From: Moraxella ovis
GTDB taxonomy: Bacteria; Pseudomonadota; Gammaproteobacteria; Pseudomonadales; Moraxellaceae
DNA length: 64,000 bases
Assembly (NCBI RefSeq): GCF_900453105.1
Contig: NZ_UGPW01000001.1
Span: forward strand, 1,798,001-1,862,000
Direction of reading: 5' to 3'
Shown here: positions 37,497 through 46,188 of the stretch, one piece after another
Layout: each line of letters starts with the position of its first letter
Position numbering within the stretch: the first letter of the stretch is position 1
Made by a program: the position numbers and the translations under genes
The notes under the pieces: generated by a model
Told to the model about the DNA's origin: nothing
Seen by the model: only the letters and a program-made list of their open reading frames with translations
The model's database searches: none

Positions 37497-38290
37497 GATA
37501 ACACTCCTTCGTCAGCGTTTTTATTGGTTTTAAAATCCACCCAATGCACAGGGATTTCGCTTGTCTTTTGGGCTTGTCTTGCCAAGGTCTCGGCAATGCG
37601 AATGTCGGTTTGGCTTGACGGACAGCGTTCTTCTTGCTTTGCCGCCAAAAAGTCCACGGCTTCTTCTTCCCATTCTTTGTCAATGGCATCAAAAGTCGTA
37701 TCATCTACCTTGTCTTTGCCCATCTTGGCAAGCTCATCATCAATGACAGTCAAAGGCTTGCCTGCAATTTGCAATAACGCCTTAAACAGCCCAGCATAAC
37801 TACTGCCTTTGTCCACCAGTCTCGCCCCCAGTAGAGCGATGATGTGGCTAACATCAGCAATCTCCATGCGAATCTCAACGTCATCTGCAAAGCCTGCCTT
37901 ATAAGACAAAAATTCTAGATACATGGGCAAATAGTCGGGCAATTCTTTGACATCAATGGCAAAGCCCACCTGTTCATACTGCCCCATCAAATCCACCATC
38001 GCCTGCCCACGGTCTCGGCTCTCACCATGCACGTGTTCAAATAGCCAAAGCGACAACGAACGCCCACGCTCAAACAGACTGTCATACGCCGACTGAGCCT
38101 CAATCAAGCCTTTGCTTGATAACTCATCAACAAAGGCGTTAATCTCTTGGCGAACCTCGGGGCTGATGAGCTTTGATGTTGCCACAATGTCTTTGCACGT
38201 ATCTAGCGTATCATCGGCAAACAACTCATCAGACGGATAATCCATAAGCAGGCTTATCACTTTTAATAATTTAAAATCAAGATGATTCAT
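37493..38290 (-). CDS. narJ: Nitrate reductase assembly chaperone NarJ
   Basis: About 265 residues, helical, with the NarJ/TorD-family pattern LLKVISLLMDYPSDELF and LFEHVHGESRDRGQAMVDLM. NarJ inserts the molybdenum cofactor into NarG and holds NarGH before membrane docking. The frame is open from 38314, but the ATG at 38290 (GGGGG upstream) gives the family start MNHLDFKLLK. The C-terminal tail is acidic and longer than usual. Confidence 0.92.
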   Translation of the reverse strand: MNHLDFKLLKVISLLMDYPSDELFADDTLDTCKDIVATSKLISPEVRQEINAFVDELSSKGLIEAQSAYDSLFERGRSLSLWLFEHVHGESRDRGQAMVDLMGQYEQVGFAIDVKELPDYLPMYLEFLSYKAGFADDVEIRMEIADVSHIIALLGARLVDKGSSYAGLFKALLQIAGKPLTVIDDELAKMGKDKVDDTTFDAIDKEWEEEAVDFLAAKQEERCPSSQTDIRIAETLARQAQKTSEIPVHWVDFKTNKNADEGVLS

Positions 38291-38301
38291 ACTAGCCCCC
38301 A

Positions 38302-39840
38302 TCAGTTGTCCCACGTCTGCACGGTCTCAATCATCTCACGGCGATTGGACTTACGCTGACCGAACATACTGACATCATTACCGCCTGTACAGCCATTACC
38401 AAAAGTAAAGCCACAGCCGTTTTTGTCGGCAAAGGCATCAGACAACGCCTCTTCACGGTGAGCGGTCGGAATGACAAAGCGGTCTTCGTAGTTGGCGATT
38501 GCCAAATAGCGGTACATCTCTTCGACTTGGTGTTTGGTCAAGCCCACGTCATCAAGCACCGCTTGGCTTTCAACCTTATCGACAAGTTGCATACGCTTAT
38601 AAGAACGCATGGCAAGCAGACGTTTTAGGGCAAGTTTGACAGGCACTTCATCGCCAGCGGTCAACATATTGGCAAGGTATTTGACAGGGATACGCAGACT
38701 ATCCACATCAGGGATAAGCCCGTCCATGCCCACTTTGCCCGCTTGTGCAGCATTTTGGATTGGCGATAGCGGTGGCACATACCATACCATCGGCAAGGTG
38801 CGATATTCTGGGTGCAAAGGCAAGGCAAGTTGCCAATCCATCGCCAGTTTGTACACAGGTGATTTTTGGGCGGCCTCGATGACACTCATCGGCACGCCGT
38901 CTTTTAGAGCTTGCTCAATGACGGCAGGGTCATTGGGGTCTAAGAACACATCAAGCTGGGCTTTGTACAAATCTTTTTCGTTCGGGGTGCTGGCGGCTTC
39001 TTTGATTTTGTCGGCATCATACAAAAGCACGCCAAGATAGCGAATACGCCCCACACACGTCTCAGAACAGATGGTTGGCTGACCTGACTCAATGCGTGGA
39101 TAGCAGAAAATACATTTTTCGGATTTGCCTGATTTCCAGTTATAATAAATCTTCTTATAAGGACAGCCCGAGATACACATACGCCAGCCACGGCATTTGT
39201 CTTGGTCGATAAGCACAATGCCATCTTCTTCACGCTTATAAATCGCTCCCGATGGACACGACGCCACACACGTTGGGTTAAGGCAATGCTCGCACAAGCG
39301 TGGTAAGTACATCATAAAGGTGTTTTCGTACTCACCATAAATGTCGGCTTGGACTTGGTCAAAGTTCTTATCGGCACGGCGTTTGGCAAATTCAGAGCCT
39401 AGGATTTCTTCCCAGTTTGGTCCCCATTCGATTTTTTGGATACGCTTGCCTGTGATGAGCGAGCGTGGGCGTGCAATCGGCTGATGGTCGCCTAATGGGG
39501 CGGTGTGCAGGTGCTGATAGTCAAAGTCAAACGGCTCATAATAGTCGTCAAGCGTTGGCAAATCAGGGTTGGCAAAGATATTGGCAAGCACACGGAATTT
39601 ACCGCCAATGCGTGGGTTGATGGAGCCGTTGGCATTACGAATCCAACCCCCCTTCCATTTTTCTTGGTTTTCCCACTCTTTGGGGTAGCCGATACCAGGC
39701 TTGGACTCTACATTGTTAAACCATGCGTATTCCATGCCTTCACGGCTTGTCCAGACGTTTTTGCAGGTAACAGAGCAGGTGTGGCAACCGATACATTTAT
39801 CAAGGTTTAACACCATGCCAACTTGTGAGCGAATTTTCAT
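38302..39840 (-). CDS. narH: Respiratory nitrate reductase beta subunit (iron-sulfur)
   Basis: A 512-residue protein with four Cys clusters: CIGCHTCSVTCKNVW near the N-terminus, CEHCLNPTCVASCPSGAIYK, CRGWRMCISGCPYKKIYYNW (in which a Trp replaces one Cys, as expected for the 3Fe-4S cluster) and KCIFCYPRIESGQPTICSET. It carries electrons from NarI to NarG. It follows narG by 128 bases. Confidence 0.97.
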   Translation of the reverse strand: MKIRSQVGMVLNLDKCIGCHTCSVTCKNVWTSREGMEYAWFNNVESKPGIGYPKEWENQEKWKGGWIRNANGSINPRIGGKFRVLANIFANPDLPTLDDYYEPFDFDYQHLHTAPLGDHQPIARPRSLITGKRIQKIEWGPNWEEILGSEFAKRRADKNFDQVQADIYGEYENTFMMYLPRLCEHCLNPTCVASCPSGAIYKREEDGIVLIDQDKCRGWRMCISGCPYKKIYYNWKSGKSEKCIFCYPRIESGQPTICSETCVGRIRYLGVLLYDADKIKEAASTPNEKDLYKAQLDVFLDPNDPAVIEQALKDGVPMSVIEAAQKSPVYKLAMDWQLALPLHPEYRTLPMVWYVPPLSPIQNAAQAGKVGMDGLIPDVDSLRIPVKYLANMLTAGDEVPVKLALKRLLAMRSYKRMQLVDKVESQAVLDDVGLTKHQVEEMYRYLAIANYEDRFVIPTAHREEALSDAFADKNGCGFTFGNGCTGGNDVSMFGQRKSNRREMIETVQTWDN

Positions 39841-39968
39841 AGGATTCCCCTTATGCCTAGTTCTTTTTAATTAATTTAAAAGAACATCGGTAGGTCAAAA
39901 TTTGGTTTAGTTTATCCCTTTTGTCAAAGGCTTGCTATCCTACCAAAAGGGATAAACAGGGCGGTTTA

Positions 39969-42900
39969 TCAGTCCAAAGTAGTAGGCAATGGACGTGGCA
40001 GACTGTCATCAGGCTTGCCTTCTAGCCAATCGATGTTCGCCATCTTACGCACCACCACGAATTCATCACGGTTACAGCCGACCGTACCATAGTAGTTAAA
40101 GCCGTACGCTTGCTGGGCATAACCGCCAATCATGTGCGTGGGTTTTAGAATTGCCCGAGTTACTGAGTTGTGAATACCACCGCGGGTGCCTGAGTTTTCA
40201 GAACCAGGGATGTTCACAAGCTTTTCTTGGGCGTGATACATCATCGTCATACCTTCTTTGACACGCTGAGAGACGACCGCACGGGCGGTGATGGTGCCGT
40301 TGTGGTTAAAGACTTCAATCCAGTCGTTGTCTTCGATACCTGCTTTTTTGGCATCAATCTCACTCATCCACACGATAGGACCACCACGGGACAGCGTTAG
40401 CATGAGCAGGTTCTCAGAGTAAGTACTGTGAATGCCCCATTTTTGGTGTGGCGTTAGGAAGTTTAGTACAATCTCTTTGTTGCCGTTTGACTTATAGCGT
40501 TTTAGCTCGTCAGTCGCTCTTGTGTCAATTGGCGGACGGTATTGTTGCAACTGCTCGCCAAAGGCCTGCATCCAAGGGTGGTCTTGGTAGAACTGCTGAC
40601 GACCTGTGATGGTACGCCAAGGGATGAGCTCATGCACGTTGGTGTAGCCTGCGTTGTAGCTCACCTTTTCGGATTCTAGCCCCGACCAAGTTGGGGATGA
40701 GATAATCTTACGGGGCTGAGCGACAATATCACGGAAACGGATTTTTTCATGCTCGGACGATTTGGCAAGGTGCGTGTGGTCTCGTCCTGTATTGCTTGAC
40801 AAGTCCGCCCATGCCTTGACCGCCACGTGTCCGTTGGTCTCAGGGGCGAGCATGAGTACCGTCTCAGCAGCATCCACGGCGGTATTAATGCGTGGGCGAC
40901 CGTGAGCCGCGTTGTCTTCGGTAACGGTGTAGTTTAGCTCGCCAAGTAGTTTGACTTCTTCTTTGGTGTCCCATGTGATACCTTTGGAGCCGTTGCCGAG
41001 CTTATCCATGAGCGTGCCAAGCGATGTAAATTTGGCATAAGTGGACGGATAATCACGCTCCACGACTTTGATGTGTGGGCAGTTCTTACCAGGGACTGGG
41101 CGTACGCCTTGGGTTTTCCAGTCGGTTCCGCCAAAGGGCTGGGCAAGCTCGCCCTCTGAATCGTGCTGCATGGGCAAGGTTACAATGTCTGTTTCCACGC
41201 CAAGATGACCGACTGACAGCTCGGAGAATTTTTGGGCGATAAGCTTATAAATCTCCCAGTCCGTCTTGGACTCCCACGCAGGGTCGGTGGCAGCGGTCAA
41301 TGGGTGGATAAAGGGGTGCATATCAGACGTGTTCAGGTCGTCTTTTTCGTACCATGTGGCAGTCGGTAGCACGATGTCTGAGTACAGACAGGTGGACGAC
41401 ATTCTAAAATCAAGCGTGGTAACAAGGTCAAGTTTGCCCGTTGCCCCATTTGGCTCAAAGTCAATCTCAGTTGGGCGAATGCCGTCATGAATGGTCTCTT
41501 CGCCTAGGATACCGTGCTTGGCGCCTAGTAGGTAGTGAAGCATATATTCATGCCCCTTGCCCGATGAGCCAAGCAGGTTTGACCGCCAGATAAATAGATT
41601 TCTTGGGAAGTTGGCAGGATTGTCAGGCGACTCGGCAGCAAAACGCACTTTGCCACTTGCCAGATTGTCCACGACATAGCTCTCAATATCCTGCCCTGAT
41701 GACTTGGCAAGACGACCAAGCTCCAAGGGGTTCATGTTAAGCTGTGGGGCGGACGGTAGCCAGCCTGCTCGTTCGGCACGCACGTTGTAATCAAGCATAT
41801 GCTCAGGGAACTGTGATTTGTCAGCGTGGGGCGACAAAATCTCATGAGCCGAGACTTTTTCGTGTCGCCATTGTGAGCTATGGTTATAAAAGAAGCTCGT
41901 GCCATTCATGTGGCGTGGCGGTCTGTGCCAGTCTAAGGCAAAGGCAACAGGAGCCCAGCCTGTCTGCGGTCTTAGTTTTTCTTGACCGACATAATGAGCC
42001 CAACCGCCCCCTGACTGACCGATACAGCCACACAGCATAAGCATATTGATAACGCCGCGGTAGTTCATGTCCATGTGATACCAGTGGTTCATGCCTGCCC
42101 CAATGATGACCATCGATTTGCCATGAGTCTTGTCGGCATTGTCGGCAAATTCACGAGCGATTTGAATGACTTTTTCACGGCTTACGCCTGTGATTTTCTC
42201 TTGCCAAGCAGGCGTGCCTGCCACGGTTTCATCATTATAATCATCAGTTACGTGCTGACCGCCCACGCCATTGTCCACGCCAAGATTGGCAAGCATTAAA
42301 TCAAAGACTGTTACCACTTTGACTGTTTCGCCATTGGCTAGTGTAAGCGTTTTGCAAGGCACATTTTTGTACTGGATATTATCCCCTTCGGCGGCGGTAA
42401 AGTAAGGGTGTTCATCACCGCCAAAGTAGTCCATGCCAACCGTTGCCGTCTCGCCTGAGCCTTTTAGGGTCAAAGCCAAATCCACGTCTGTGTTGTTTCT
42501 ACCTTCTTTACTCTCCAAGTTCCAGCGACCGCTCTCGCCCCAACGGTAGCCAATCGCCCCATAAGGCGACACCAACTCGCCATTATTATTGATGGCGATG
42601 GTTTTCCATTCGGGGTTGTTGTCTTGACCTAGGTTGTCCACCAAGTCAGACGCACGCAAAAACCGCCCTGCTCGTGCCGATTGCCCTTCGCCTTCGACCA
42701 TGACAAGCATGGGCAAATCGGTGTAGCGTTTGGCATAGTCGGTAAAGTAGGCACTTGGATTTTTTAGATAAAAGTCTTTGATAATCACATGACAAAACGC
42801 CTGAGCAAGAGCGGCATCTGTGCCTTGTTTTGGGTTTAGCCATAGGTCGCACAGCTTGGCAATCTCAGCATAGTCAGGGGTGATGGCGACAGTTTTTGTG

Positions 42901-43724
42901 CCTTTATAACGCACTTCGGTAAAAAAGTGAGCGTCAGGGGTACGGGTCTGCGGTACGTTTGACCCCCATGCGATGATGTAGTCAGAGTTGTACCAGTCGG
43001 CAGCTTCTGGCACGTCTGTCTGCTCACCCCAAGTCATCGGAGATGCTGGTGGCAAATCGCAATACCAATCATAAAACGACAAACACACCCCACCGATAAG
43101 CGACAAATAGCGAGAGCCAGCGGCATAGCTAATCATACTCATGGCAGGAATGGGTGAGAAGCCAATGATACGGTCAGGACCAAAGGTCTTGGCGGTGTAG
43201 ATGTTGGCAGCAGCGATGATTTCCACCACTTCATTCCATGACGAGCGGACAAAGCCTCCCATGCCACGCTTGGATTTGTACTGCTCGGTCTTGGTTGGGT
43301 CAGTTACGATACTTGCCCATGCGTCCACAGGGTTTTTGTGGACTGCCTTGGCTTCACGCCAAAGTTTTAGCAATGGCTTACGCACTTTGGGGTATTTGAC
43401 ACGGTTGGCAGAGTACATATACCAACTATAAGACGCACCACGGGGACAGCCACGAGGTTCGTGGTTGGGTAGGTCTGGACGTGTACGTGGGTAGTCGGTT
43501 TGCTGAGTCTCCCACGTTACCAGTCCGTTTTTGACATAGATTTTCCATGAGCATGAGCCTGTACAGTTCACGCCATGAGTTGAGCGGACGATTTTGTCAA
43601 ACTGCCAACGACTGCGATAGCTGTTCTCCCAATCACGATTTTCATCACGAATCTCGCCGTGTCCGTCAGCGTATTCGCCCGTTTTTTTCTTAAAAAAACG
43701 AAATTGGTCTAATAAATGGCTCAT
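39969..43724 (-). CDS. narG: Respiratory nitrate reductase alpha subunit
   Basis: A 1251-residue molybdoenzyme. The N-terminal 4Fe-4S (FS0) region is STHGVNCTGSCSWKIYVKNG, with the unusual histidine ligand of NarG. Further on are TDYPRTRPDLPNHEPRGCPR and the bis-MGD-binding blocks up to the C-terminal VVRKMANIDWLEG. It reduces nitrate to nitrite on the cytoplasmic side. It is the first gene of narGHJI; no narK transporter or narXL regulator lies in the window. An FNR-type box and NarL-like heptamers lie upstream. Confidence 0.98.
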   Translation of the reverse strand: MSHLLDQFRFFKKKTGEYADGHGEIRDENRDWENSYRSRWQFDKIVRSTHGVNCTGSCSWKIYVKNGLVTWETQQTDYPRTRPDLPNHEPRGCPRGASYSWYMYSANRVKYPKVRKPLLKLWREAKAVHKNPVDAWASIVTDPTKTEQYKSKRGMGGFVRSSWNEVVEIIAAANIYTAKTFGPDRIIGFSPIPAMSMISYAAGSRYLSLIGGVCLSFYDWYCDLPPASPMTWGEQTDVPEAADWYNSDYIIAWGSNVPQTRTPDAHFFTEVRYKGTKTVAITPDYAEIAKLCDLWLNPKQGTDAALAQAFCHVIIKDFYLKNPSAYFTDYAKRYTDLPMLVMVEGEGQSARAGRFLRASDLVDNLGQDNNPEWKTIAINNNGELVSPYGAIGYRWGESGRWNLESKEGRNNTDVDLALTLKGSGETATVGMDYFGGDEHPYFTAAEGDNIQYKNVPCKTLTLANGETVKVVTVFDLMLANLGVDNGVGGQHVTDDYNDETVAGTPAWQEKITGVSREKVIQIAREFADNADKTHGKSMVIIGAGMNHWYHMDMNYRGVINMLMLCGCIGQSGGGWAHYVGQEKLRPQTGWAPVAFALDWHRPPRHMNGTSFFYNHSSQWRHEKVSAHEILSPHADKSQFPEHMLDYNVRAERAGWLPSAPQLNMNPLELGRLAKSSGQDIESYVVDNLASGKVRFAAESPDNPANFPRNLFIWRSNLLGSSGKGHEYMLHYLLGAKHGILGEETIHDGIRPTEIDFEPNGATGKLDLVTTLDFRMSSTCLYSDIVLPTATWYEKDDLNTSDMHPFIHPLTAATDPAWESKTDWEIYKLIAQKFSELSVGHLGVETDIVTLPMQHDSEGELAQPFGGTDWKTQGVRPVPGKNCPHIKVVERDYPSTYAKFTSLGTLMDKLGNGSKGITWDTKEEVKLLGELNYTVTEDNAAHGRPRINTAVDAAETVLMLAPETNGHVAVKAWADLSSNTGRDHTHLAKSSEHEKIRFRDIVAQPRKIISSPTWSGLESEKVSYNAGYTNVHELIPWRTITGRQQFYQDHPWMQAFGEQLQQYRPPIDTRATDELKRYKSNGNKEIVLNFLTPHQKWGIHSTYSENLLMLTLSRGGPIVWMSEIDAKKAGIEDNDWIEVFNHNGTITARAVVSQRVKEGMTMMYHAQEKLVNIPGSENSGTRGGIHNSVTRAILKPTHMIGGYAQQAYGFNYYGTVGCNRDEFVVVRKMANIDWLEGKPDDSLPRPLPTTLD

Positions 43725-43839
43725 AAATCCCCCTTGTGGGTTGGCTAAACTTAAAAAGTTTTTGGCTAAATTGATGAGCTTACTATAAAGAAAACCGCCA
43801 AATTAAGGTATTAACTTGACGGCTAGGGGGATAATACTA

Positions 43840-43889
43840 AGGGGGTAGGGGTAGGTATTTGCTTGATTTTTAGGCTTGATATTTATCAA
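43840..43889 (-). promoter_or_regulatory. narG promoter region: perfect FNR/ANR box and NarL-like heptamers
   Basis: TTGAT-ATTT-ATCAA (43876-43889) is an exact FNR consensus match, centred about 158 bases upstream of the narG start codon. Between it and narG the minus strand has TACCCCT (43853-43847), an exact match to the NarL heptamer TACYYMT, with a related TACCCCC next to it (43846-43840). TATTAT (43836-43831) is a possible -10. The layout fits anaerobic, nitrate-responsive control; the NarL part is weaker. Confidence 0.75.
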
Positions 43890-43919
43890 TTCATCAGCCA
43901 AATCATAACCATAATAAAC

Positions 43920-43948
43920 AAAAAACAGTCCGCTAAGGACTGTTTTTT
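43920..43948 (-). terminator. Terminator after ssb
   Basis: Perfect 11-bp arms AAAAACAGTCC (43921-43931) and GGACTGTTTTT (43937-43947) with a five-base loop; on the minus strand TTTTTTGTTT follows. It ends the ssb transcript upstream of the narG promoter. Confidence 0.88.
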
Positions 43949-43974
43949 GTTTGGCTTAAATTTCTAAAGCCAAC

Positions 43975-44706
43975 TTAGAATGGGATGTCATCATCTTCAA
44001 CATTTGACGCTGCAGGCTTGGCTGCAGGTGGCGCAGATTCTGCTTTTAGTGCTGCAGATGGTGCGCCAAATGAGTTATTATTCGCCATGTTGTTCTGAGT
44101 TGGTCTAGGCGACTGGGCAGGGGCTTGGCCAGCAAAGCCATTTTGAATTTGCGTGTTCGGGTTTTGACCGAAGTTACCACCTTGATGACGACCAAAGCCG
44201 TCTTGACCGCCCTGATTATAATCATTAAAACCTTGACCCTGCTGATAGCCTTGGTTTTGATTAAAACTGCGGTTCTGGTTATTGCCCCATTGTTGGTTAT
44301 TCTGGTTTTGATAACCACCAAAATTATTGCCGTAATTGCCACCTTGGTTGCCATAGCCACCGCCCTGCTCATTGTTTGAGCTAAGCATACGCATCTCTGA
44401 TGCACGAATCTCGGTGCTGTATCGCTCAATGCCCTGAGCGTCTGTGTATTTGCGAGTTTGCAGGCTGCCTTCGATATAGACCATGCTGCCTTTGCGTAGG
44501 TATTGAGCGGCAATCTCGCCCAAGCGGTTAAATAGGCTGATGCGGTGCCACTCTGTCTGCTCTTTACGCTCGCCTGTGTTCTTATCCGTCCAACGCTCAC
44601 TGGTCGCTACCGAAATGTTGGTTACGCCGCCGCCATTTTGAAAGGCACGCACTTCTGGATCATTGCCCAAGCGACCGACGATGATGACTTTATTTACACT
44701 ACTCAT
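43975..44706 (-). CDS. ssb: Single-stranded DNA-binding protein
   Basis: A 243-residue protein. The OB-fold domain covers residues 1-112 ([40 protein letters not shown]). A long disordered linker rich in Gly, Asn and Gln follows, and the tip DDDIPF binds partner proteins. The linker makes it longer than the 178 residues of E. coli SSB, as is common in Moraxellaceae. It is a single-gene unit with its own terminator. Confidence 0.97.
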   Translation of the reverse strand: MSSVNKVIIVGRLGNDPEVRAFQNGGGVTNISVATSERWTDKNTGERKEQTEWHRISLFNRLGEIAAQYLRKGSMVYIEGSLQTRKYTDAQGIERYSTEIRASEMRMLSSNNEQGGGYGNQGGNYGNNFGGYQNQNNQQWGNNQNRSFNQNQGYQQGQGFNDYNQGGQDGFGRHQGGNFGQNPNTQIQNGFAGQAPAQSPRPTQNNMANNNSFGAPSAALKAESAPPAAKPAASNVEDDDIPF

Positions 44707-44856
44707 AATTTACTCTATTCACTGACATAAAATTTGACCATTACAGACCGCTCTTGTTATTCAACTAAGTCTGTATGCCTACTTTAACGAAAATTTATAA
44801 AAAATACCAGTCTTTTTTGTATTAACTTATAGATATTCGCCTTGCTGATGCCCAAA

Positions 44857-44890
44857 TAAAAAATCGCCCAGACCTTCCCGAGCGATTTTT
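44857..44890 (-). terminator. Terminator after adhP
   Basis: 9-bp arms AAAAATCGC (44859-44867) and GCGATTTTT (44882-44890) with a fourteen-base loop; the minus strand continues with T-rich sequence. It ends the alcohol dehydrogenase transcript. Confidence 0.7.
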
Positions 44891-44910
44891 GTTGATTGAC
44901 AAATCATCAT

Positions 44911-45948
44911 CTAGTGATGATGACAGCACTGCTTCATGTCAATCACCATGCGTCCTGTGATTTTGCCATCATACATCTCTTGGAAAATCTCTTGCACTTC
45001 GTCTAAGGCTCGAAGCTGTACTTTTGGCACAACCAGACCTTCAGCACCAAATTGGAATGCTTCTTCTAAATCTTTACGAGTGCCGACCAGCGAGCCGACC
45101 ACTTCGATGCCGTCTAGCACGATGCGTGGGATGGACAAATCCATACTCTCAGGCGGCAGACCAATCGCCACCACTCGTCCGCCTGCTCGCACAGCATCAA
45201 CCGCTGAATTAAAGGCAGCCTTTGAGACGGCAGTTACGACCGCTGCATGAACACCGCCCACCTTATCTTGTAGGACTTTGGCAGCGTCTTCTTTATTTGG
45301 GTTGATGGTCAAATCCGCCCCCACTTCTTTGGCGAATTGCAGTTTTTCATCATTGATGTCAATGGCGACCACATGAGCCCCAAAAACTTTTTTGGCATAC
45401 TGTACACCCAAATTACCCAGACCGCCTGCACCATAGATGGCAATCCACTGACCTGGACGCACGCCTGACACCTTGATGCCTTTATAGGTGGTAACCCCTG
45501 CACAGGTGATGCTGGACGCTTGGGCTGGGTCTAGTCCGTCTGGCACTTTGACCGCATAGTCGGCATTGACGATACAATGTGTCGCCATACCACCATCGAC
45601 CGTATAGCCTGCGTTTAGTACATTGCGGCATAGCGTCTCACGCCCTGTGTTGCAGTATTCACAAGCACCGCAGCTCTTCCACATCCATGCGATGCTCACA
45701 CGGTCGCCAACTTTCAACGCCTGCACGCCATCAGCGATTTCTTTGACGATGCCGATGCCTTCATGTCCCAGCACAACACCCTCTTTATCGCCATAATCAC
45801 CAGCAGCGACATGCAGGTCGGTATGACACACGCCACAATACTCAACCTCAACCAATGCCTCATTATATGCCAACGGGCGAATGTCTTTTTCAACCACTTC
45901 AACACAGCATTGAGCATTTGCATTGACGATGGCAGCTTTCATTTTCAT
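44911..45948 (-). CDS. adhP: Zinc-dependent alcohol dehydrogenase
   Basis: A 345-residue MDR-family protein. The catalytic zinc ligands are in [11 protein letters not shown] and [11 protein letters not shown]; the structural zinc is held by [15 protein letters not shown]. The NAD site is [20 protein letters not shown]. It oxidises primary alcohols such as ethanol, or reduces acetaldehyde. AGGAGG lies five bases before the ATG at 45948. The C-terminal CCHHH is unusual and could bind metal. It is a single-gene unit. Confidence 0.92.
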   Translation of the reverse strand: MKMKAAIVNANAQCCVEVVEKDIRPLAYNEALVEVEYCGVCHTDLHVAAGDYGDKEGVVLGHEGIGIVKEIADGVQALKVGDRVSIAWMWKSCGACEYCNTGRETLCRNVLNAGYTVDGGMATHCIVNADYAVKVPDGLDPAQASSITCAGVTTYKGIKVSGVRPGQWIAIYGAGGLGNLGVQYAKKVFGAHVVAIDINDEKLQFAKEVGADLTINPNKEDAAKVLQDKVGGVHAAVVTAVSKAAFNSAVDAVRAGGRVVAIGLPPESMDLSIPRIVLDGIEVVGSLVGTRKDLEEAFQFGAEGLVVPKVQLRALDEVQEIFQEMYDGKITGRMVIDMKQCCHHH

Positions 45949-46139
45949 TACAACCTCCTATTGTTCTTCAATGATTGACATACCAAAAGCACCTTTGCCG
46001 TTTTGTTGTACAAAAAGTGCACATCTGGCAACTCAATTATGCAAAAAATCATCCACTAATGCAAGTGCATTTCATAAAAAAATCCATAAAATTCATATAG
46101 TTATATTATAACATAATTTATAAAGAATGCCGACGAACG

Positions 46140-46163
46140 AAAAAACCGCCCAAGATGAGCGGT
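46140..46163 (-). terminator. Terminator after uvrA
   Basis: 5-bp GC-rich arms ACCGC (46145-46149) and GCGGT (46159-46163) with a nine-base loop; on the minus strand a run of six T follows. Confidence 0.7.
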
Positions 46164-46188
46164 CTGTTCGATATTTTTTATCCCAATT

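Noticed and set aside
44046..44600. A 184-codon alternative frame within ssb
   Set aside because: It is in another frame of the low-complexity SSB linker; the true frame has a full OB fold and the DDDIPF tip.
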